Source: Amblyomma americanum (lineage: Eukaryota > Arthropoda > Arachnida > Ixodida > Ixodidae). From it: a DNA stretch of 64,000 nucleotides. The stretch spans positions 136,698,929-136,762,928 of the forward strand of contig NC_135504.1 of NCBI RefSeq assembly GCF_052857255.1. The letters are read 5' to 3'. This document shows positions 55,906 through 64,000 of this stretch, piece after piece. The notes below the pieces were generated by a model. The model saw only the letters and a list, made by a program, of their open reading frames with translations. It had not been told where the DNA came from and did not search any database. Each line of letters opens with the position of its first letter. Within the stretch, counting starts at the first letter, position 1. A program made the translations under genes and the position numbers.

Positions 55906-57290
55906 GGATGGTGCAGTCATGGTTCATTATGCAATGTAAAATCTGATTCACGAATATTTTTGTTACTTGTTGCACGATACGTTTGTCCCTGAAATTCAGC
56001 ACATCCACCAGTATTGCGTTCCCGCGCGGCTTTCTTTTTTTTAACTGAGTACAGGTGAATAGCCACCGGATTCTTGGCTGATCGCCCAGTGTAGGTATGC
56101 GCCATCTTTTGATAGGCTAACAACATCAACAAAATTCGTCTTTCACTTCCAATCATGTGTGCTGCGGTATACTTTTTCTTCGACTTTGTATTGATTCCAT
56201 CCGTAGTAGGCATGGGAGGCATTGGCCACGCTATCAGCTTCCGCAAGTTAGGTTCACGCAGAATTTGTTAGCTCCGCTTCAAGTTGATCTGATCTCCTTG
56301 CAACGAGTTGCTGAAGAAAACGGGTGGACGGGGCAGTGCGGGAAGAAGAGTCGTCGAAGGAAGACATTTGTAATGTTTCTTGAATATAGCCAAAGTTTCT
56401 GTTACCGTTATTCAGTTTTTGTCCCCCTGTGATTTATCAGCTATTATTCGAACCCCCAAAGTTTAAAGTTCAAAGTAGTAGAATTACTCTTAAATTCAGA
56501 AGAAGCTACTAAACATTACAATTGGGATATATTCGCAGGATCTGGCTTGGAGCTATTCTGTTTGTATCCCTGATTATACTCCTATATTCTTCGTAGATTT
56601 TTTGGTTATTTTGGCTCTTCTCTTAATTCCCAGGCATGTAGCTTGAGTTCTCATTCTTGCAGACTGCCTTTCAGTTCTAGTCTCCAAAATTCCGGAAAAT
56701 CGTTATTGAATTGGTCGCTTAGGTTTTATGTTCCGTGCACAGTGCGTGAGATCCACTTGGTCTGAGTACCTGCCTATTCGGGTGTTTATTTTAACGAGGT
56801 GGCTGATTTATTGGCAAGGTCAGCTCTCAGCGCTCCACGTTTCCAGCGGTTCCAACATATTTCAGCCAGCTTGAGTGATCCGTTGCTCAATACCGTGGAT
56901 TTTCACCACTTAAATTACCCATGGAATGTCCAGTGGTGTAAATCAAGGCGTTGCGAGGTGTCAGTGACGCTTCTGCGATGCAAAATCCCTCACTTAAATT
57001 TATACTTGCGCCGATGCGGGTTCGCTGCGACAAACCTTTGTGTCTCATGTGGGCAAGTTGAAACAATAGGTCATTTTCTCGTCTCTTGCCGGCGGTTCGC
57101 AGTTCAAGGAAAGCAGTATTTGGAGGTCCCTCTTTCGAGTTTAGGCCTCCCTCTATCTCTTCCAGTTCTTCTCTCGTTCGGTGCGAGCGCCAAGGAATTC
57201 CCGTTAAGCAGTGTTTGTGGCTACCTTCATGATCGCATAAGTGCGACTGATCGGTCACCTTGTTAGCTGCATACAAAATTCTCTTGCATG
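55906..57290 (+). pseudogene. I-type non-LTR element, second copy (RNase H end)
   Basis: Inverted match to 33560-34830. The frame 56799-57266 gives the C-terminal block FHHLNYPWNVQWCKS, HLNLYLRRCGFAATNLCVSCG and GHFLVSCRR. The RNase H part upstream (56510-56800) is broken by stops and shifts but still reads DLAWSYS and LILADCLSVL in pieces. The 3' hexamer tail seen in the other copy is missing; U1 follows directly at about 57300. Confidence 0.75.
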
Positions 57291-57299
57291 TCTAAAATG

Positions 57300-59400
57300 C
57301 TTGATTCTATTCTCGGTAATTCATATTTCTTAAATTTTATTGAATTTTCCAATTTTTATTCTGATTCAGTCTTCTACGCCGCCGCCTCACGTCTTTTTTT
57401 TCCCCCGTGCAAATATTTCATTGGCAATCTCCACTGTACCTTGGCAAATCCCCCCGTGTGGGTATGTGCCATATATATTTACTGACGTGAAGAAGAAGAG
57501 TGTGGGCTACGAACACTGTCTGTACTTGTGCTCTTCCTTTTATTTGTTGTCTGTTTGCATTGTAAGGCATTAATAGGTAGAAAGGCATGCACGTAATGGG
57601 CATACCCTGTACGCATGAATGCGGAAGATGGTCATGGTTGTCCAAGCATTGCCATCAAAGCAACGGGACCTTCAAGAAACAGCTAGGATATGGTTGTGAC
57701 CCCTCACATGCAGTGATACTCACACAATTTGAAAGTGTTGCAAGTTACAGCAGTCCCGTGGTTATATTGCTGCAAAACAATTAAGCTAGCCCATTCATGC
57801 GGAAATATATTTAGAGGCTGCCAAAAAGGAACATGTCAAAAAGTTACACGTCCTGTTTCATTGTGTTTGAAATGAGGCTTAAGATTAAATTAATGTTACA
57901 AATACGCGCTGAAGAAATGAAACGATTAAACTCTCATGTGAAGGAAATACAAAAGGGTATATTTACGAAAACTTATTTACAAGCTAAAATACCATCGCAC
58001 ACACACTCTCACGGGTTCCTTGTCGTCTGTCACTTGACTGAGTCGCCTCCAAGCGCTGCAGGCTACCGCGCACCTGCAGTGCACCGGAAGCGCACACACA
58101 CACAAACACACACACTCTCACGCGCACACGTGCATGGGTCCACTTGAAAGGAGACGCCGCACGGCTCTCCGGTTCGTACTTCTGGCAGCGGCGGCATTTC
58201 CCGCGGCCCTAACGACCACACCAATAAGCTAACGAAGCGGGCGCCCATCGGTCCGTTCGCAGAACGGAGGGTGCCGCCAAGGACGCACTCCCGCACCGAA
58301 AGCACACATGCGGGCACAAAAGAACGCTCGCTGCGCAGAACGACACTCGCAGAGAAACACATGTATATGAGAAATGGCCCCTTCTTACAAATGATGGTGG
58401 TAAACGAAATGAACAAGCAACTGCTGTGCAATCCATGCACTGTCATGCAGTACTTACACAATCACAGTCCAGTGACTGCAGAGCGGTCTGCAACCAGTAA
58501 CTTGCAAAAAAACTATACTATGCAGCGAGCTTGTTTGCACGGTATTTGTTACATTTATCGAACGATCACATGAAATTGGTATGGCTATTTCTACACAGTG
58601 CATTTCCTAAAGACTCCTTTCTGCCATACTGTACTTTTTACCCAAAATGCTACTTACAGAGTCATAAATTGTTACGTACGCGTATAAAAATGTTTGTAGC
58701 AGGTGTGTGAGCCTGAACAAAAAAAACCTTTTATTTTCCTTAATTCTTCAGTATTCCTGATTATGACGACATATGGGCATTTATATGTTAGTACAATTTT
58801 TTTCACGCATCACAATTAACTGATGCACCGATGTGTTTGGTACACATTCATCTTCAGACATTTCATGTCTGTTTGGTCAAAAAAATACGAAATAATAGTT
58901 GACTGCATTAGTTTTGACTACCATCACACAGCATGCTCTTGAAATTCCTCTAGCTGTTGTACAGAAGTCTGTAATTGGCTTCATTGCATAGCTTCATACT
59001 TGAACCATTTAAACTCTGTAAACTGTTCTTTTTACCGCACATGGCGACATGGCATGCGAAGCCGCGTGGGAACGGGCGAGGAGGATTCGGAGGTACAGCT
59101 GCAACTTCGCTGGAATCCAAAGACAGCTAGGCACTTGTCACGGTTAATTTCGGAAAGGCGGCTATGCCCCAGTAAAGTTGCGTAAGGTCTTTCCTTGCAG
59201 ACCTTACTAAGTTCCTTCACTTCGCACCAGAAATGCTCACCGCCCGATTTTCACGGCAATGAATAAGCTTGCAAGGAATGTTATCGGCGGTCGCACGTGC
59301 ATGACAATCCTTTCGACATGCGTGACGATGCCCACCGAAGGCATTTCAGGCTGTCGAAGGGACTTGTACGCTGGCTAAGCGAAGAGCGCGGAACATGCGT
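57300..59400 (+). repeat. Unknown repeat U1, copy 3, with a private insertion
   Basis: Colinear with 8401-9790 (CCGCCGCCTCACGTC, GCATGCACGTAATGG, TGACTGCAGAGCGGTCTGC, ACATGGCGACATGGC). About 57866-58398 has no counterpart in copies 1 and 2. It holds a CA-rich microsatellite (58087-58130) and GC-rich sequence without a recognised gene. Position 59160-59400 also departs from the other copies. Confidence 0.6.
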
Positions 59401-60048
59401 CACTGACAGCCCCCTTCCTTTCGCCGTCTTGTCCATCGTGCGTCGCGCCGAGCCCGACAAAGAAAAGGCCGTCACCCCCCCCCCCCCCCTTCCCCTTCTG
59501 AATGAGGGGCGGGGGGGGGGGGGCGGAAATTCCGCAAATAGTTTCCCAGAGGCATCCTTTTTTTTTCATGGGGTCAAGGTGTTCGTGGTGTTCGTCTCTC
59601 GTCTCTTGTGTCCTCGTCTTTTGCTGCGCTACACAGTGTATTGGCATCCATTTAGCCCGGCTCTTTGGACGGATTCAGGAAACGACTGAAAAGAACAAAA
59701 GTAACGAGCAAACAAAGGTGCGCTGCATAAAAGTTAGAACGTAAAGAGACGAAGGCACGCTGCGCTAATGCTGTAGCGAGGTCTAACATGTAAAATTTCG
59801 CGGCTGGCGTCGATTTCTACAAAGCGCGAGTAGTGCCTACGGAAATAAACAAAGGCGCACTGGAGATGGGTAAGTCTGTATACAAGCACGAGTTTTTGTC
59901 TCTACCAGCGATTTACTAGCTCACACCGCGCGATTTTGATGTCTGGCGTCGATTTCGACAGAGAGGGAATACGGGCACGAAACGGGACGCTCGCGATCTG
60001 CCAGGAAACAATGAGGTGGCCCTAAAAAGGGCCGTTTGCAGGAGCACT
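59401..60048 (-). pseudogene. Partial U2/U1 junction in element X copy A
   Basis: 59401-59590 matches 40230-40440 inverted, with C and G runs of different length (59475-59489, 59509-59523). 59640-59910 matches 39410-39670 inverted and includes only the first part of the decayed second zinc-knuckle exon (GGCTCTTTGGACGGATTCAG). About 540 bp present in copy B (39690-40230) are missing here. 59911-60048 is the 3' flank of the zinc-knuckle gene. Confidence 0.6.
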
Positions 60049-60707
60049 TCAACCGCGACCTGCAGCGGCGTGGCGGCGCGGTGAGCAGTAGGCCCAGCAG
60101 TGGTCCGTCTTGTGCCCTTTGGCTCCGCACCGACGACACTGGTGCACGACGTACACCTCTCCTGGTCTTGCCCTTGAAGCCGACGCTATCCCTGGTCCGT
60201 AGATCTTGACGAGGGCCGCGACGATAATCTTTGACATCTGGTCGATGCCCCGGTCTCTCGCCACGTGATATCGGTCTGCGGCAAACAAGGACAGCATCGG
60301 CTCGCCAGAAGCATCCAGGAAACGATGCTGCAAAAAAAAGTTACGTTACAAGCGCCGCAATTTGGCGAGTTCTGCACGAGAAAACTTGCGAAAACGTTGT
60401 GCAACCCTTACCTCGTGATTGAGAACGTGCACGCCAGACAAGCGCTTCATCGTGGCTGTCAGACGGCGGTTCAGATGGCGACGCCGGCGGTCCTCGAACC
60501 GCACCTTATGTGGGTCGTCGTAATGGAGTTGCAAAATTTTGAACACCAGCACGACGTGCTCCTGCAGCAGGAAAACGAGGTCCTGGAATGCGCAAGGCAT
60601 GTAGGTAAGCGGTACAGCACTTCATGAAGCAAAATTTGAGATAAAATGCGTACCTTTATGTCGCTGGCGATTTCTCGCGGGTCAGCGCCTTTTGGGGGTC
60701 GTCGCAA
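60049..60707 (-). CDS. Candidate spliced CCHC zinc-knuckle protein of element X (copy A)
   Basis: Mirror of the copy B gene: exon 1 60707-60654, exon 2 60582-60412, exon 3 60327-60049, with the same donors and acceptors. Exon 3 is 93 codons and holds the segment YHVARDR that copy B has lost. The relic in the P1 spacer also has a YHVAR-like stretch, so this is probably the ancestral form. The knuckle CRRCGAKGHKTDHC is intact. In exons 1-2 no residue difference from copy B is seen, while the residue-level differences in frame-translated sequence fall in the introns. The start codon and any exon upstream of 60707 are unresolved. Role unknown. Confidence 0.55.
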
Positions 60708-61164
60708 TGTCGTGGAAGCAAGAACTGCACAGAAATTTCAGCTGGCTGCGCCGACGAGCGCACCACGCAAAAAAAAAGCCATACCTGGACAGCTTCCGAA
60801 ACGTGCGCGCCGCCGCCTACGCTCACGATAGAGATGGGTCGCTCAGGAGTGAGCCGGATCTTCTGAGCCGCTCTTTTAAAAGAGCGGGTGAGCCGTGGCT
60901 CAGTAAAAGTGAGCGGCGGATCTTTTGGAGATCCGGCTCACTGATCCATAGGACCGTAGTCCAGCGTAGTGATCCGTGCCGAACGGCGAACTGTCTGTTC
61001 CGTCAGAGCTGTGTCGCTGGGTCTTCTGCCGGGTGCGATTTTCCCGCCATCTGTTAGCAGTGCGAGAAAGCTGGTTTGTCGTTCAGTTAGCTGTGTCGAA
61101 CCGTCCGTCAGAGCTGCTGGGTGCGATTTGCTCGCCATCTATTAGCAGTGCGAGAAAGCTGGTT

Positions 61165-61740
61165 GAGTGAACGGGTCGCCCGCTCGCTGAACGAGAGATC
61201 CGGATCTCCAAAGGAGCCATTCGGCTCACTGAGCCGAAGACCCGGCTCTTCAAAAGATCCGGCTCTTTTGAAGAGCCGAAGACCCGGCTCTTCAAAAGAT
61301 CCGGCTCTTTTGAAGAGCCGGGTCTTCGGCTCTGTGAGCCGTTTGGCTCCTTTGGAGATCCGGCTCTTTTGAAGAGCCGGGTCTTCGGCTCAGTGAGCCG
61401 AATGGCTCCTTTGGAGATCCGGATCTTTTGAAGAGCCGGGTCTTTGGCTCAGTGAGCCGTTTGGCTCCTTTGGAGATCCGGATCTTTTGAAGAGCCGGGT
61501 CTTTGGCTCAGTGAGCCGTTTGGCTCTTTTGGAGAGCCGCTCTTCTGGTGAACCGATTCTCTCGTTCAGTGAGCCGTTTGGCTCTTTTGGAGAGTCGCTC
61601 TTTTTGTGAACTGCTTCTCTCGTGCAGTGAGCCGTGCGGCTCTTTTGGAGATCCGCTTCTCTCTCGTTCAGTGAGCCGTGCGGCTGTTTTGAAGGGGCGC
61701 TTCTCTGTCGTTCAGTGAGCCGTTCGAAGAACCGTTCAAT
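61165..61740. repeat. GAGCCG minisatellite inside the hAT-like element
   Basis: Tandem ~59-bp units built from CGGCTCTTTTGAAGAGCCG, GGGTCTTCGGCTC, AGTGAGCCGTTTGGCTCC and TTTGGAGATCCGG. The most regular units lie at about 61320-61540; later units are diverged. Each unit contains small palindromes. Just upstream a ~100-bp direct duplication shares GTGCGA, GCCATCT and AGCAGTGCGAGAAAGCTGGT (61005-61080, 61107-61164). The 179-codon minus frame here is repeat-derived. Confidence 0.85.
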
Positions 61741-62945
61741 CAGAGCCGGGTCTTCTGGCAAAGTGTGTATTTCTGGGCGAGTTGGTTGCGATGCATTCCG
61801 AGTAAAAGAGCGCTCGCAGAGCTTGTCCTCGCTTTGTGTTGTCCTGCGGTGTTGTGTCTTCCTTGTTGTCGTCCGTTGTCCGCGAGCGCTGTTTCGTTCA
61901 GAACGTGTCTTCTGGCAAATCATTGGCAAAGGATGGCGCCGTTCGTTGACAGCTGTTGTTCGAGCGATGTCTCACGACTCCCACTGATCGTGCATCGTGA
62001 GCTGGTGCAACATTTCGAAGGTATTAGTAAAAATACCTATAACACGGTTATTCTACTAATGCACATATCGCTTTTTTTAAAGGCAAATAACTAAACTCTA
62101 TAGCAGAGGTTACAGTGTAACCTGCTAGTTATTTGGCTTTCTTGAAAACAAAACGATATATGCATCAGTAAAATAGCCGTGTAGTAAATTCAGGCATGGT
62201 CTCTTCCTTTTCTTAAGAGAGGAACAGGGCCTCTCCAGGCAGTGTTTGAAGATGGGGACGATTGTCGAATGCAGATGATGAAGAGAGGAAATATATCTAC
62301 ATAAATGTACAAAGGCAAACTGAGTTACAGAAGCAGATCTCACACAGACGGCCGAACTAACTGTAACTAAAAAAAGGTAATTCTCACACAGAGAACATAC
62401 ACTACAAGACCTTATCGACCCACGTGTTAAAGCCTAGGTATATTTGCAGAATTACAAGTCACTGCACGGGGCCTCTAGCTAAACTAGGCAATACCGACTT
62501 GTGATTTGTAATGCAAATTTGCTTGCGTTTTTGTAAGTTTTATAAACAAAGAAGTTAGAGCGGCCGTATTTCGAGGCCCGTCCTAAGTTTCGATAACCAA
62601 TGAAGGTAGCCACGTACAGCCCTGAAGTTTGACACAACCTCGAGCCCAGGGCTTGTTTCCGAAAAACCTATTATTACGCGAACCCTTACCCTTACTGCGT
62701 GATGCTCTTTTCCTTCCCCGCCCCACCTGCGCGTCGCCTCTCGAAGGATGACAAGTTTTCTTTCTTTTTTTTCTCAGCTAACTGGCGGTGCCACTAACCC
62801 ACTGGCTCGTCCCAGAAATATCAGATAGTGGAGGCCCGCGACGCATAGAGACGCGCTTGAAGGAGCCGGTAGCATGCGGAAGGAAAAGAAAAAAAAAAGT
62901 GATGGTCCCTGCGCCGCACTTGTGGAGAGAGGGAGTGGAAAGGAA
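61741..62945. other. hAT-like element interior, no gene
   Basis: Between the minisatellite and the right subterminal repeats no transposase or other protein is recognised. Composition shifts from GC-balanced (61741-61990) to AT-rich (62030-62600). Confidence 0.5.
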
Positions 62946-63322
62946 AGAACCACGGCTCACTCGTTCTTTAAAGGAGTTGCTCAAAAGACCCGGCTCTTTC
63001 CTGAGCGACCCAAGTGAGCGGGTGAGCCGTTCAAATAATCCGGCTCACTTCAGTGAGCGGAGCCGTTCTGAGCCGCTCACTGAAGTGAGCCGTTATGCCC
63101 ATCTCTAGCTCACGAAGAGAATGCCCGCAGACCACGCACGCCTGGCGGCCGGCCAGCCGGCCCTAGCGATTCCCTAGGCACTCTAGGGACAGGCCGAGAG
63201 AGGCGCGGCGAACCCACGTCCGGTTGAGAACGAGGGAGAAGCAGAAAAACGTCACGGAGAAGCGCATCCCATCGACCAATCAGCGTTTCCAGCCCACCTG
63301 CACCGAAACGCTTCTGCTGGAC

Positions 63323-63878
63323 AGCCGCCATCTTGGGGGCCAGCGTTATTTCGACCAGGTGAAAATAACGGAAAGCCAAGCCAAATCGTTATTTCGACCT
63401 GGTCGTATTAACGAAAGCGTTATTTTCACCCATGGATTATTGATTGGCTTGGCGTCATTTGTGATTTGTGGATCGCGGTCGTGCGGGCGCGGGCGTTTTG
63501 CATCACTTGCTTGTTTGGTCGGCCTCTGGATGCTCTGCACGTGTGGTGTGGCACATTCGTTGTGAAAGGACGCTTGTGTGGTTTGTGTGTTCGCATTTGT
63601 GTAGTGCATGTGCCTTCGAAGGCACTCCAGAAAAATGAAGGTCTTTTCGAAGCTTTCTCAGGAAAATCTTGTCGTAATTGACCGTATGAGTATAGGAAAG
63701 AGAGTATAGGAAAGTTAGTAATGTGAATTCTTTACAACGTGTGGCAATGGTCAGAAATAGGATCAGGCACGGTGGTTCTGCAGTCCCCGAGGGATCCGTC
63801 GGTCGAAGCGAGCAGCGGTCCCATACGTACAGGGTCGTCCACCCTGAACACGCGAGTGCGTGGCTGCACTCTCTGAAG
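63323..63878. other. Sequence beyond element X, no gene recognised
   Basis: Begins CAGCCGCCATCTTGG, continuous with the left flank of copy A (44895-44938) across the insertion. 63340-63430 has repeated GTTATTTCGACC/GTTATTTTCACC blocks. No coding signal stands out. Confidence 0.4.
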
Positions 63879-64000
63879 GGCCACTGCGTCCGACACGGCC
63901 ATTCATTGCAGTCGAGTGGCGCAGAAGTTGGACCTGGGCGTGGCGCTTCGCGTCATCTGCCACTTCGCTTCGATGCGCGGCCGTGTCGGACGCAGTGGCC
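63879..64000. repeat. Perfect 22-bp inverted repeat at window edge
   Basis: 63879-63900 (GGCCACTGCGTCCGACACGG plus CC) is the exact reverse complement of 63979-64000, separated by 78 bp. It could be a hairpin, or the inner edge of a larger inverted repeat that continues past the window. Confidence 0.7.

Larger units (their letters stand above)
60829..63107. mobile_element. Non-autonomous hAT-like element with 8-bp target-site duplication
   Basis: Terminal repeats begin TAGAGATGGG (60829) and end CCCATCTCTA (63107). GCTCACGA flanks both sides (60821-60828, 63108-63115). Copy B of element X at about 38524-38540 shows the same site uninterrupted. Eight-bp duplications and TAGAGATGGG-like ends fit hAT. 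There is no transposase frame; the interior is dominated by GAGCCG-containing repeats. Subterminal regions on both sides are rich in the GTGAGCC motif in both orientations (60845-60920, 62950-63095), likely binding sites for a transposase supplied elsewhere. Confidence 0.88.
44939..63315 (-). mobile_element. Element X, copy A, interrupted by Harbinger and hAT elements
   Basis: Opposite in orientation to copy B. Terminal repeats ACAAGCGTTTCGGTGCAGG (44939) and its partner ending 63315 are near-perfect. The flank GCTGGAC occurs at 44932-44938 and 63316-63322 (7 bp; 8 if one terminal base is counted as target). Without the Harbinger and hAT insertions it is about 8.1 kb. Order from the outer end (63315) inward: zinc-knuckle gene, partial U2, U1, I-type non-LTR, PLE2 palindrome, inner segment, CRE-rich end. 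It keeps the U1/I-type block that copy B lacks. Confidence 0.8.

Noticed and set aside
61165..61540. CRISPR-like array
   Set aside because: Units are adjacent without unique spacers, the sequence is eukaryotic, and the units are internally palindromic minisatellite repeats.
61390..61929. 179-codon minus-strand frame rich in Lys/Arg/Ser
   Set aside because: It lies over the GAGCCG minisatellite and repeats with the DNA units; it is a by-product of the tandem array.

Overview
Organism and overall nature. This is eukaryotic, almost certainly arthropod, DNA. The best lineage clue is a tRNA-derived SINE at 5355-5672 (minus strand) that matches, from memory, the Ruka-type SINEs of ixodid ticks. 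Penelope-like elements (PLEs) with GIY-YIG domains, RTE with (GAT)n tails, CR1/I-like non-LTR elements, Gypsy, PIF-Harbinger and hAT fit a large, repeat-rich hard-tick genome. I found no convincing single-copy host gene, rRNA, functional tRNA or CRISPR. Nearly the whole window is nested transposable elements.

Layout. (1) 1-8257: decayed, mostly minus-strand retroelement fragments (three non-LTR reverse transcriptases, a Gypsy pol remnant, an RTE with an internal deletion, SINE pieces, a Penelope-like fragment). (2) 8258-33406: a very large inverted repeat (P1). Its arms are 8258-23223 and 23761-33406 around a 537-bp spacer. Without arm-specific insertions each arm is about 6.5 kb. The left arm carries a private 7.55-kb Gypsy LTR element (14683-22233) and a non-LTR fragment (11777-12720). 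The right arm carries a private, nearly intact RTE (26044-28907) and keeps a hammerhead-ribozyme-bearing PLE end missing from the left arm. (3) 33407-38324: I-type non-LTR with an RNase H domain, an unannotated stretch, two more PLE pieces. (4) 38325-63315: a second inverted structure made of two oppositely oriented copies of a TIR-bounded DNA element, called X here. Copy B is 38325-44684 with 8-bp target-site duplications (TSDs) gaactggg. Copy A is 44939-63315 with TSDs gctggac. X carries a candidate spliced gene for a CCHC zinc-knuckle protein. Copy A is interrupted by a full-length, apparently intact PIF-Harbinger transposon (45073-53076, TSD ATT) and by a hAT-like element (60829-63107, 8-bp TSD gctcacga). 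(5) 63323-64000: unrecognised sequence ending in a perfect 22-bp inverted repeat at the window edge.

How the parts work together. The clearest functional unit is the Harbinger element. It has a two-exon DDE transposase (minus strand) and a two- or three-exon Myb/SANT-like partner (plus strand) converging between good TIRs. Because the inverted arms are copies of each other, one arm often shows the empty target site for an insertion in the other (Gypsy, RTE, non-LTR, Harbinger, hAT). That gives unusually secure element boundaries and a relative order of events. The most novel candidate is element X with its conserved spliced zinc-knuckle gene and decayed tandem copies of that gene's last exon; its superfamily could not be assigned by eye.
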